From the NCBI RefSeq assembly GCF_014154935.1, contig NZ_JACEHH010000059.1, forward strand, positions 1 to 56,171: a stretch of DNA of 56,171 bases, in the 5' to 3' direction. A program made the translations under genes and the position numbers. The notes below the pieces were generated by a model. That model was given only the letters and a program-made list of their open reading frames with translations. It did not search any database and was not told the DNA's origin. Shown one piece after another: positions 27,795 to 35,963 of this stretch. Position 1 is the first letter of the stretch, and every line of letters starts with the position of its first letter. This DNA is from Stieleria mannarensis. Its GTDB lineage: Bacteria; Planctomycetota; Planctomycetia; Pirellulales; Pirellulaceae.

Positions 27795-29159
27795 GTGCTG
27801 TTGTTGACGCATCGATTCCCGTACCCGCCCAACCGTGGCGACCGGATTCGATCGTACAACCTGATGCGTGTGTTAGCCGAACACTTTGACGTGACGTTGG
27901 CATGCCCGCACGACGAACCGATCACGGACGAACATTTCCGGCACGTCGATCAGATTTGCCGGCAAACGATCACCGCTCCGACCGGAAACGAACGTTGGTT
28001 ACGCGCAGGTGGTTCGGTGCTCCGCGGTCGAAGTTTGACCGAAGGTTTGTTTCATCACGCGAAGATTTCCAGCGAGATTCGCAAACTGCAGCGTTCTCGT
28101 CCGTTTGACGCAGTCCTTGTGTTCTGTTCAGGGATGTTTCGCTATATCGACGGCAACGACTTCACCGGCACCCCCATCGTCGTCGATCTGGTCGACGTCG
28201 ACAGCATGAAGTGGGAACAGCTGGCAAGAGAGTCAAGGCTGCTCAAGCGGCCGATTTACGCTTGGGAAGCCAATCGAGTGAAGCGATTGGAACAGCGAAT
28301 CGCGCGTCGTGCCGATGCGATCACGCTCGTGAGCGACGATGAAGCCAACGCTTTCCGCGGTCGAGTCACCACAAAGAGCCCGATCATCGGCGTCAGCAAC
28401 GGAGTCGACACGGACTACTTCCGTCCTCGCCCGGCGACGTCGCCGGGCGAGGACGGAAGTAGAGATGCGAGCGGCGAGCAGCGAGATGCGAGGAATGCAG
28501 TCGAGCCGAGCGACGTGAACCGAGAAAGAACAGACAACGAGCCCTCCGACCCAAATTCTCGCCTCTCGCCGCTCGAAACTCGCAACTCTGCAAGCCACTC
28601 GCCTCTCGTCGCTCCCCGCTCACGTCTCATTTTTACCGGCGTCCTTGACTATCCACCGAATGTGGAAGGCATGCGTTGGTTTTGCAATGACATTTTGCCC
28701 GGACTGCGTGAACGACTCGACGTCGAACTTCAGATTGTCGGTCGTCGGCCGAACCAAGTGGTTCGTCGTTTGGGGGAACTGGAGGGGGTGACGTTGATCG
28801 GAGAGGTTCCCGATGTTCGTCCCTATTTGCTCGGAGCCGACATCGCAGTGTCACCGCTCAAGCTGGCGCGGGGAATCCAGAACAAGGTGCTCGAGGCGAT
28901 GGCCAGTGGCTTACCCGTGATCACCACGTCCCAGTCTGCCGAAGGCATCGACGCGGAATCGGGCGAGCAGTTCATCATTGCCGACTCGGTTGGAGAGTGG
29001 CAAGACTCGATTCATGATCTTTTTTCGGATGCAGGCAAGCGAGAGGGACTGGGCCGACAGGCACGTCAATTGGTCGTCGATCAGTATTCTTGGTCAGCCC
29101 GACTGGATCGGATCATTCAATTGTTACGGCATTCCAGTTCAGCGCGGGCATCGCGTTAA
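27795..29159 (+). CDS. TIGR03087-like glycosyltransferase with in-frame repeat insertion
   Basis: This is a GT-B glycosyltransferase of the type found with PEP-CTERM/exosortase systems. Starting from GTG at 27795 (454 residues) it begins VLLLTHRFPYPPNRGDRIRS, which matches the family N-terminus; TTG starts at 27690 or 27717 would translate the repeat array. The N-terminal Rossmann half runs to SNGVDTDYFRP (about 211). The C-terminal half resumes at RLIFTGVLDYPPNVEGMRW (about 276) and has VVRRLGELEGVTLIGEVPDVRP, KLARGIQNKVLEAMASGLPVI and TTSQSAEGID. Between them about 64 residues, low in complexity and charged, are encoded by a palindrome and heptamer repeats. The frame is kept, so the protein may still work with a longer interdomain linker. 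It overlaps the long form of the next gene. Confidence 0.87.
   Translation: MLLLTHRFPYPPNRGDRIRSYNLMRVLAEHFDVTLACPHDEPITDEHFRHVDQICRQTITAPTGNERWLRAGGSVLRGRSLTEGLFHHAKISSEIRKLQRSRPFDAVLVFCSGMFRYIDGNDFTGTPIVVDLVDVDSMKWEQLARESRLLKRPIYAWEANRVKRLEQRIARRADAITLVSDDEANAFRGRVTTKSPIIGVSNGVDTDYFRPRPATSPGEDGSRDASGEQRDARNAVEPSDVNRERTDNEPSDPNSRLSPLETRNSASHSPLVAPRSRLIFTGVLDYPPNVEGMRWFCNDILPGLRERLDVELQIVGRRPNQVVRRLGELEGVTLIGEVPDVRPYLLGADIAVSPLKLARGIQNKVLEAMASGLPVITTSQSAEGIDAESGEQFIIADSVGEWQDSIHDLFSDAGKREGLGRQARQLVVDQYSWSARLDRIIQLLRHSSSARASR
28415..28462. repeat. Perfect 48-bp palindrome inside a glycosyltransferase gene
   Basis: Bases 28415-28438 and 28439-28462 are exact reverse complements (CTACTTCCGTCC... 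meeting at GAC|GTC), with no loop. The left half contains the native codons for the DYFRP motif. The right half is therefore an inverted copy of coding sequence plus a GC-rich core. It marks the start of the in-frame insertion. Confidence 0.93.
28464..28628 (+). repeat. Degenerate heptamer inverted array within coding sequence
   Basis: The left arm is GATGCGA, GCGGCGA, GCAGCGA and GATGCGA (28464-28491). About 65 nt follow, then right-arm units TCTCGCC, TCTCGCC, GCTCGAA, ACTCGCA, ACTCTGC (28557-28591), a 5-nt slip, and ACTCGCC, TCTCGTC, GCTCCCC, GCTCACG (28597-28624). Left units are reverse complements of the right pattern. The layout is the same as in the arrays at 25863 and 26331. Confidence 0.75.
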
Positions 29160-29206
29160 ACGCGAGTCAGACGCCCCACAACGCAGCAACCACAAGCGAC
29201 GAAGAA

Positions 29207-30343
29207 TTGATTAAAGGTAACACCATCCTCTGTTTCGCCAGCGGGTATGACGCACCGCCGACGAGCAAGCATCACGTGATGCACCTGCTTGCCGAGCACA
29301 ATCAAGTGTTGTGGGTCAACTATCATGCGTCGCGGACACCGACCGCTAGTTCGTCCGACATGTTGTACATGGCCAAGAAATTGGGCCAAGTTGCCTCGGG
29401 TTTGAAGAACCCGCGTCCAAACTTACACGTGCTGACGCCGCTGGTGGTTCCGCTGCCGAGTTCGGATGTGGCGAAAAAACTCAACCGTGCACTCTTGATC
29501 AAACAGGTTCGACGAGCGCTCCGCAAAGTCGGCAAGGGGCCGGTCCAGTTTTGGACCTTCACGCCGGACGTGGGCTATCTGCTCGGGGCCTTTGAGGAAG
29601 AAAAGGTGATCTACTACTGCGTCGACGACCACTCACAATTCACCGGTTACGACGTCGATCAGGTATTGGCCGAGGAAGAGGACCTTTGCCGACGATCCGA
29701 CTTGGTGATCACCACGTCGATGGCATTGCAGGAAGCAAAAAAGGGGTTCAATGAAAACACCGTGCTGATTCCCCATGGTGTGGACTATGCGCATTTTTCC
29801 AAGGCGCTGGACGAGTCGACAGTAGAGGCGCCCGAGCTTCAGGGGATCCCGCACCCACGGATCGGATTCTTCGGATTGCTTCGGGACTGGGTGGATCTTG
29901 ACATGGTTGCAGCTGTCGCGAAACGTCGCCCCACGTGGCAATTTGTGATGGTGGGTGACGCGACGTTCGACTTGTCGACATATCGATCTCCCAACATCCA
30001 TTTTCTCGGGCGAAAACCCTACGACTCATTGCCAGGCTATTGCAAGGGATTTGATATCGGCATCATTCCTTTTAAAATCAACGACCTGACGCTTGCGGTC
30101 AATCCGATCAAACTTCGTGAATACCTCGCAGCAGGACTTCCCGTCGTTAGTACGCCCCTGCCAGAAGTTGCGATCTTTCAACATCATGTGGGACTAGCGA
30201 ACTCAGCCGATGAGTTTGAGTCTGCGATCGAGCGATTCCTAAGTGAGGACGCGGGCGAGCTTGTGAAAGAACGCTCCGCCGCTATGAGTTCTGAGACTTG
30301 GCCCGCAATTGTCGATCGAATTGGTCACCAACTTCAACGCTAG
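29207..30343 (+). CDS. Glycosyltransferase, GT-B fold (TuaH-like)
   Basis: A probable family 1/4-like glycosyltransferase, 378 residues from the TTG at 29207. That start gives IKGNTILCFASGYDAPPTSK, a natural first beta strand, and avoids a 70-nt overlap with the upstream gene that a TTG at 29090 would create. Motifs: WTFTPDVGYLLG, VIYYCVDDHSQFTGYD, SDLVITTSMALQEAKK, VLIPHGVDYAHF, RIGFFGLLRDWVDLDM, IHFLGRKPYDSLPGYCKGFDIGI and PIKLREYLAAGLPVVST, where a Glu equivalent to the donor-binding EX7E site can be seen. The donor sugar is unknown. The TTG start without a good Shine-Dalgarno suggests translational coupling. Confidence 0.85.
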   Translation: MIKGNTILCFASGYDAPPTSKHHVMHLLAEHNQVLWVNYHASRTPTASSSDMLYMAKKLGQVASGLKNPRPNLHVLTPLVVPLPSSDVAKKLNRALLIKQVRRALRKVGKGPVQFWTFTPDVGYLLGAFEEEKVIYYCVDDHSQFTGYDVDQVLAEEEDLCRRSDLVITTSMALQEAKKGFNENTVLIPHGVDYAHFSKALDESTVEAPELQGIPHPRIGFFGLLRDWVDLDMVAAVAKRRPTWQFVMVGDATFDLSTYRSPNIHFLGRKPYDSLPGYCKGFDIGIIPFKINDLTLAVNPIKLREYLAAGLPVVSTPLPEVAIFQHHVGLANSADEFESAIERFLSEDAGELVKERSAAMSSETWPAIVDRIGHQLQR

Positions 30344-30423
30344 TTTGAATTTGGAAGCGTACTCTTGTGTGATCTCGTGACAACTGCTTCCGTCTCGTGT
30401 CGGATTCTCGGGATGGTCAAACA

Positions 30424-31305
30424 ATGATCAACTTCACGCTTCACGTCGGCGCGCCCCGCACGGGAACAACGCGCATTCAAACCGTATTGGACAGCAATTA
30501 TGATTTTCTGCTGACCAAAGGGGTTCTTGCACTTACACCTCCCCGTCCGGGAAAACGTAATGAACAGACCGTGCGATCCGTTATCGGCTTGGCGCGTGGT
30601 TCAGCGACATCAAGAACTGGCTGGGCTACGAAGCATCTAGCCCGACGAAAATTCAGTCGCCTTATTCCCGGTGGAGCGAGGAGTGCTGTTATTTCTGACG
30701 AGAGTATGTTGGGGCCGATTTTTGACCGAAAGACTGGGGTCGGGCTCTTTCCCAACGTTGTCAAAAATCTACGTCCGATGGTTCATCTGACTCGTAATCG
30801 TATCCAACGCGTGTGTCTCGCGATTCGATCATATGATTCCTTCATCCCGTCGGCGTACGCAATGGCTGCGCTGTATAACCGTGACAAATTCGCGGTTTCA
30901 GCCCTTCAGAATGCGCTAGTCAACCCCAACCGAGGATGGGTAGAGTTGATTAGCGACATCGTCGCTACCATTCCAGATGCGGAGATAATTGTCTGGCACT
31001 ATGAGGATGTAGCGTTTGAGTCACAACTGAAAGCGGTAGTCGGAGACGTGTCAGTCGACAGCCTTTCGATCATTGATACTGGCGTCGTGAATGCTGCGCC
31101 TACCTTAGAGGCAATTCGGCACGTTCAGGGAGATGGTGTTATGGACGACCGGCACGCCGACACCATTGTTAAACAATTTGAATCAGGTAGGCGTTTTGAC
31201 CCGTTTTCCGAGTCCGCAAAGAAGGAGTTGAGACTGCGATACGCGGAGGATTCCGATCGAATTAGGAAAATCGATGGGATACATATCGTCAGTCAGATGC
31301 AATGA
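30424..31305 (+). CDS. Sulfotransferase-like protein
   Basis: A 293-residue protein whose N-terminus (MINFTLHVGAPRTGTTRIQT) has the PAPS 5'-phosphosulfate-binding loop of carbohydrate sulfotransferases. MVHLTRNRIQRVCLAIRSYDSF, about a third of the way in, has the Arg and Ser expected of the 3'-phosphate-binding strand. The rest diverges from known subfamilies, so a sulfotransferase role is likely but the acceptor is unknown. The ATG at 30424 is preferred because GGATGG lies 7 nt upstream; a GTG at 30397 would add nine residues. It would sulfate a sugar in the exopolysaccharide before or during assembly. Confidence 0.72.
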   Translation: MINFTLHVGAPRTGTTRIQTVLDSNYDFLLTKGVLALTPPRPGKRNEQTVRSVIGLARGSATSRTGWATKHLARRKFSRLIPGGARSAVISDESMLGPIFDRKTGVGLFPNVVKNLRPMVHLTRNRIQRVCLAIRSYDSFIPSAYAMAALYNRDKFAVSALQNALVNPNRGWVELISDIVATIPDAEIIVWHYEDVAFESQLKAVVGDVSVDSLSIIDTGVVNAAPTLEAIRHVQGDGVMDDRHADTIVKQFESGRRFDPFSESAKKELRLRYAEDSDRIRKIDGIHIVSQMQ

Positions 31306-31615
31306 GGTCTCATCAGCAAATCAGCGTAGGCATGGGATGTCTTTTCTGTGACTCCGGTATTCGTGTGCAAGGTTGTCCGCGATTATGGGAGTACGGCTTG
31401 ATGCCTGACCGACGGGTTACTAACACATGTTGTGATCGGTTTGTTGTGAGCATGATGTCTTTTCTCTTGTCGGGTTTATGGGGCGGAGGAGCAAGAACGA
31501 AAATTCGACGTCGGAAGAGGAGCTATCACTCGAATTTTGTAGGATTGGTGCAGTGCAAAGCGAGTGCGTCGCGAGTAGCCGGAGATAGCGATGCACAGGT
31601 TGGAGAGGCATGGTC
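31306..31615. other. Spacer with a doubtful 105-codon frame
   Basis: 310 bp lie between the sulfotransferase-like gene and the flippase gene. An open frame 31302-31619 begins with an ATGA overlap and ends inside the flippase start region. Its product (Cys-rich start, RTKIRRRKRSYHS near the middle) has no recognisable domain. I regard it as probably non-coding. GGAGAGG at 31602-31608 is the ribosome binding site of the flippase. Confidence 0.4.
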
Positions 31616-33160
31616 ATGAGCAGCGGACGACGTAATGCCAAAAACCTTGCGATCAACTATTCAAGTTTCATTGCGACTGGCATGGTAATGTTGATGCTGT
31701 CGCCCTTCGTGATCCGCTCACTTGGACCAGTCGCTTATGGAATCTGGTCACTCTTGAACATGTTGATCGGATACATGGGGATCCTGGATCTCGGAGTTCG
31801 AGGAAGTACTGGAAGACACATTACGCTCTATCTCGGCCGAGAAGACTCGGTCGCGATTGACCAAACAGTCAGAACGAGCCTTGCTTGTTACACGCTGCTC
31901 GGACTTGTTATATTTATCGTTGCCGGCGTTTTGGGTGGAGTGTTTCCACATGTGTTTCCGTCCGTCCCTGCCGAGTATCGACCAGCACTTTTGGTGCTTG
32001 TGCCATTGATGGCGGTCAATATCTGGACGTCTGCCGTTGCGGCGGTTTTTGCGAGTGTGCTGCGGGCGCATGAGCGATTCGATCTCGCGTGTGCCGTCGA
32101 TCTTTCGACGCTTGCCGTTCGCACGGTGGGGACCGTATTGGTGTTGCAAGCAGGTCACGGCATGGTTGGACTTGCCATCACTGTCGTGGCTAGCAATTTT
32201 ATTCCATTGTTCGCGAACGCATGGCTCGCCAAACGCATCTATTCGCCATTGAGGTTTTGGCCGTTGGAGATAAACCGAGAGCGAATGCGGGAGCTGGGCA
32301 CGTTCGCGGTTGGTACGTTCGTTACAACGGTTGCGCTTAAGGTCATTAACCAAACCGATTTGGTGATCGTGGGGTTCACATTTGATGTTGCTACCGTGAC
32401 GGTTTTTTCGGTGGGCGCGATGCTAGTGAACTATTCCAACAACCTTACATCGCTCATCTACACCACATTTCGACCTTCTTTGCAGAAAGCGGTGGCTCGA
32501 AATGAAATGGGGGCTGCACGCTGGATCTTTTTTAGACAGGTCCGATTAGCAAATCTTATCGGGATCCCGGTTTACGTCGGTTTTACTCTCTATGGTGTCC
32601 ACTTCATTCGGTTGTGGATGATGGGTCCAGGTTTTGACGCGTTGTCGGTGCAGTCTGCTGCGACTGTGATGGGAATCCTTGCCAGTGCTAGGCTACTAAA
32701 CCTGTTTTCAAGTGGGTTCACCTCTCTGCTCTGGGCCATGGGAGATGTGCGTTTTAATGCAACGCTCGCGTTGACTCAGTCGCTGACGAATTTGCTGTTG
32801 TCCCTGTTGTTTGTATTGGCGTTGGGATGGGGGCTTTGGGGCATAGCGTTCGGGACCTTTGTCAGCGGACTTGTGGTACCGACTTTTGCGCTTCCGTGGT
32901 ATGCGTGCAGGAAGGCAAAAATAAATTTATGGACGTACACCATTCAGATAGGTGGGCGAGTGCTCGTGTCAGCTGGCTTGTTTGGTTGCTGGTGCTATTT
33001 GGCTCAGCAGATCCTTCCCTGCAATTCTTGGACAACGTTTTTTGGTAGCGTTGCTCTCGCTTTGATCGGCTATGTACCGATCGCATTGTGGCTGCTCGTT
33101 CCAGAAGCAGATCGCTCTCGCGTGCAAAGCAAGATTCGTGCCCTGACCGCGATCGGGTAG
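31616..33160 (+). CDS. Wzx-type polysaccharide flippase (MATE/MOP superfamily)
   Basis: This membrane protein should flip the lipid-linked repeat unit to the periplasmic face. It has 514 residues and about 12-14 hydrophobic helices. The N-terminal segment NYSSFIATGMVMLMLSPFVI and the following IRSLGPVAYGIWSLLNM are typical of the polysaccharide biosynthesis protein family. ALKVINQTDLVIVG in the middle and FSSGFTSLLWAMGDVR later are also family-like. The ATG at 31616 is chosen because GGAGAGG ends 7 nt upstream; an ATG at 31610 would leave only 1 nt. It precedes the NodB-like gene by 4 nt, so they are cotranscribed. Confidence 0.9.
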   Translation: MSSGRRNAKNLAINYSSFIATGMVMLMLSPFVIRSLGPVAYGIWSLLNMLIGYMGILDLGVRGSTGRHITLYLGREDSVAIDQTVRTSLACYTLLGLVIFIVAGVLGGVFPHVFPSVPAEYRPALLVLVPLMAVNIWTSAVAAVFASVLRAHERFDLACAVDLSTLAVRTVGTVLVLQAGHGMVGLAITVVASNFIPLFANAWLAKRIYSPLRFWPLEINRERMRELGTFAVGTFVTTVALKVINQTDLVIVGFTFDVATVTVFSVGAMLVNYSNNLTSLIYTTFRPSLQKAVARNEMGAARWIFFRQVRLANLIGIPVYVGFTLYGVHFIRLWMMGPGFDALSVQSAATVMGILASARLLNLFSSGFTSLLWAMGDVRFNATLALTQSLTNLLLSLLFVLALGWGLWGIAFGTFVSGLVVPTFALPWYACRKAKINLWTYTIQIGGRVLVSAGLFGCWCYLAQQILPCNSWTTFFGSVALALIGYVPIALWLLVPEADRSRVQSKIRALTAIG

Positions 33161-33164
33161 TCGG

Positions 33165-34211
33165 ATGAGTGTGTCAACTCAGCAAGTAGTTGCGAATGAT
33201 GAAATGGGGATGTTCACGGCTGAGACGCCCGCTTTCCTAATCACGATTGACACCGAAGGTGACAACCTCTGGCACAGTCCCCGGGAGGTCACAACGAAAA
33301 ATGCCGCGTTCGTGCCGCGGTTTCAATCGCTCTGTGAGAGATGGGGTTTTAAACCGACCTACCTGGTCGATTACGACATGGCGCGTTCGCGGGAATTCCA
33401 AGAATTCGGCTGTGATGCGATTCGGCGATCGACCGCTGAGATCGGAATGCACTTGCACGCCTGGAGCACGCCGCCGGAGTTCGAATTGACGGGTAATGAC
33501 ACGGCATGTCGGCCCTACCTCATTGAGTATCCGGAAGCTGTGCTCCGCGACAAGGTCGCTCTGATGACAGACCTTCTTGAGCAGACTTTCGGCGTCCCCA
33601 TGCGTAGTCACCGTGCCGGGCGTTGGGCATTCAACGAAACCTATGCCAAGGCTTTGATTGACCAAGGGTATTGGGTGGACTGTAGTGTTACGCCGCATAT
33701 CACTTGGAAAAACAACTATGGCAATCCCGCTGGTGAAGGAGGAATCGACTATCGCGACTTTCCTGAGCACGCGTATTTCGTCGATCCAGATGAAATCGGT
33801 CGGGTGGGCTGCTCACCGCTGCTCGAGATTCCGATGACGATTCGGCCGTGCAAATCGGGTCTGATTCGCCGGATACGCAGGCGGTTTGGAGAACAAGCCA
33901 TTGTCAGCCGTGCCCTCAATCGGCTCGTTCCGGCACACACTTGGTTCCGCCCCAGACGAAAGAAGAACCTGGTTGACATGCTTGAGATTCTTGGCTGGGT
34001 GAAACGAAAGAAGATCGATTACGTTGAGTTCATGCTGCATTCGTCGGAGTTCATGCCCGGCGGTAGCCCCTGGCTGAGGAATGAGTCAGACATCGACGCT
34101 CTGTACGAGTCGTTGGAGATCGTATTCCAGGCCGCGACATCTGCACAATTCCGTGGCGCGACGCTCGCGGAATACTACCTTCAGTACAAGCATGAAAACT
34201 TACGACGGTAA
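33165..34211 (+). CDS. NodB-like polysaccharide deacetylase family protein
   Basis: A 348-residue member of the NodB/polysaccharide deacetylase superfamily. The first motif is ITIDTEGD (Asp29, Glu31, Asp33). The second is GMHLHAWSTPP, with His96 and His98 in place of the usual HxxxH. MRSHRAGRWAFNET carries the conserved Arg. This pattern occurs in a divergent branch found in surface polysaccharide loci, so the enzyme may be an active metal hydrolase with changed geometry, or inactive. Its last 20 nt overlap the ATP-grasp/phosphatase gene, which indicates translational coupling. Confidence 0.82.
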   Translation: MSVSTQQVVANDEMGMFTAETPAFLITIDTEGDNLWHSPREVTTKNAAFVPRFQSLCERWGFKPTYLVDYDMARSREFQEFGCDAIRRSTAEIGMHLHAWSTPPEFELTGNDTACRPYLIEYPEAVLRDKVALMTDLLEQTFGVPMRSHRAGRWAFNETYAKALIDQGYWVDCSVTPHITWKNNYGNPAGEGGIDYRDFPEHAYFVDPDEIGRVGCSPLLEIPMTIRPCKSGLIRRIRRRFGEQAIVSRALNRLVPAHTWFRPRRKKNLVDMLEILGWVKRKKIDYVEFMLHSSEFMPGGSPWLRNESDIDALYESLEIVFQAATSAQFRGATLAEYYLQYKHENLRR

Positions 34212-35958
34212 CGTGCTCGTTCTGGGCAGCGGCTCACGAGCATTCTTGACCGTGATCCGTTCACTCGGACGCATCGGGTTGAATGTCCACGTCGCGATGT
34301 TTGAGCCGGGTGAGTTAGCGCTAAAGTCGCGGTACGTGTCGAAGGTGCACGCCGTGCCGGCCTATCGGCCGGGTGACGAGTCATGGGTCGACGCAATGGA
34401 GGCGATTCTGAGCGAGACGCCGTTTCAGTTGGTAATCCCATGTACCGATCAAGCGGTTATTCCACTGCAGCTTCATCAGGAACGACTTTCTCGGCTTTCT
34501 CGACTGTATGTGTTAGATGACGCAGCGTACGAGATTGCGTTCAGCAAGATCAAAAGCGGCCAGCTGGCTGACAGCCTTGGCATTCCGCAACCGAAATCCG
34601 CGGTCTTGCATGCCGGTGACAGTCACGACGTCATCGCGGATTTCTCGTTGCCCATGGTCGTCAAACCGCCGTCATCGTTTTCGGCCAACGATCTCTCGGC
34701 AAAAAAGGGCGTGGTGCGATGTCGAACGCGCGGAGAACTCGCCACGAAATTGCAGGACTTGGATCGGTGGGGCAGCGCGATTGTCCAGGAAAACTTCAAC
34801 GGCGTTGGAGTCGGTGTCGAGATGTTGGTCCGTCACGGGAATGTCTTGGTAGCGTTTCAGCATGTCCGAGTTCATGAACCGCTCGAGGGTGGCGGTAGCA
34901 GCTACCGTCGGAGCGCCCCATTGCATCCCGAACTGCTGGCGGCCTCCAAGTCGATGATGAAAGAGCTCGGCTATACGGGCGTGGCCATGGTCGAATTCAA
35001 GCTGAATCTGCAAACGACTCAATGGGTCTTTGTCGAGATCAACGGTCGATTTTGGGGGTCGCTGCCGCTTGCAATCGCCTCAGGAGTCGATTTCCCGCGG
35101 TACCTGTACGAGATGTTGGTTCATGATCGGCAAGAGTTTTCGCAATCCTATCGAACCCCGATGTTCTGCAGAAACGTCTCGCAGGACCAGAGATGGATGC
35201 GGTCTAATCTGACGGCGGACAAAAACGATCCGGTCTTGGCAACCCGTCCGCTGCGAAAGGTCGCGATGGAACCACTGAACCTGCTGCTCTTGCGGGAACG
35301 ATGGGACACGTTGGCAATCGATGATTTGCGCCCCGGCATCACGGAAATCAAAAGTATCTTTGACGACGCGGCCAACAAGGCGATTCGCGTTTGTCGACGT
35401 AGGTTGGACAATACGTTGCCGGTCAAGAAATGGCGCCGCTGGCGTGCCTCGCAAAAGGCGACCAAAGCCACGAATATCCTATTCGTATGCAAAGGGAATA
35501 TCTGCCGCAGCCCATATGCTGAACATTATGCGCGCCAGCGGTTGCCGAAGACCATGAGCGTCCGCTCGTGCGGCTACTATCCGGTCAGCGGACGCTCGGC
35601 TCCAGAGCTTGCTCAAAAAGTGGCGCGGCAACGAGGGATCGATTTGAGTAGTCACCGGTCGCAAGTCATTCACACTGAATTGATCCGCGAAGCGGACCTG
35701 ATTTTCACCTTTGACGATCAAAATCGCGAGACAGTCCTCACGCAGTTTCCTGATGCATCCGATCGAGTCTTTGCATTAGGCAATTTCTGTACTCGGTTTC
35801 CCTGTCGTGTTGTCGACCCTTATGGAGGACAAGAGTCGGGGTTTCAAGCCGTCTACGACCAAATCGTCGAAGCGATTGACCACCTGTCTGATGTTGTTGG
35901 CGGAGAATCTGCCGTTGTGACGCCGATCGTCACTAAAGTGCGGAGCGACGCGAGCTAG
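34192..35958 (+). CDS. ATP-grasp ligase fused to LMW tyrosine phosphatase
   Basis: This 588-residue fusion joins an ATP-grasp enzyme to a Wzb-type phosphatase. The N-terminal part starts VLVLGSGSRAFLTVIRSLGR (pre-ATP-grasp fold). It continues with ATP-binding segments LPMVVKPPSSF (about 155-165) and FVEINGRFWGS (about 280-290), as in carbamoyl-phosphate-synthase-like ligases. The C-terminal part from about 428 is a complete LMW-PTP: ILFVCKGNICRSPYAEHYA with catalytic Cys433 and Arg439, and the acid-loop DPYG at Asp542. The phosphatase could reverse autophosphorylation of the kinase encoded at 11774. The ATP-grasp part may join an amino acid or other carboxylate to the glycan (inference). ATG 34192 is preferred over the open frame upstream. 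Confidence 0.88.
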   Translation: MKTYDGNVLVLGSGSRAFLTVIRSLGRIGLNVHVAMFEPGELALKSRYVSKVHAVPAYRPGDESWVDAMEAILSETPFQLVIPCTDQAVIPLQLHQERLSRLSRLYVLDDAAYEIAFSKIKSGQLADSLGIPQPKSAVLHAGDSHDVIADFSLPMVVKPPSSFSANDLSAKKGVVRCRTRGELATKLQDLDRWGSAIVQENFNGVGVGVEMLVRHGNVLVAFQHVRVHEPLEGGGSSYRRSAPLHPELLAASKSMMKELGYTGVAMVEFKLNLQTTQWVFVEINGRFWGSLPLAIASGVDFPRYLYEMLVHDRQEFSQSYRTPMFCRNVSQDQRWMRSNLTADKNDPVLATRPLRKVAMEPLNLLLLRERWDTLAIDDLRPGITEIKSIFDDAANKAIRVCRRRLDNTLPVKKWRRWRASQKATKATNILFVCKGNICRSPYAEHYARQRLPKTMSVRSCGYYPVSGRSAPELAQKVARQRGIDLSSHRSQVIHTELIREADLIFTFDDQNRETVLTQFPDASDRVFALGNFCTRFPCRVVDPYGGQESGFQAVYDQIVEAIDHLSDVVGGESAVVTPIVTKVRSDAS

Positions 35959-35963
35959 CTTCG

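Noticed and set aside
31302..31619. A 105-codon gene coupled to the sulfotransferase-like gene
   Set aside because: The ATGA overlap is suggestive, but the product has no domain, odd composition and no ribosome binding site. It runs into the flippase start and is kept only as a note in the spacer entry.
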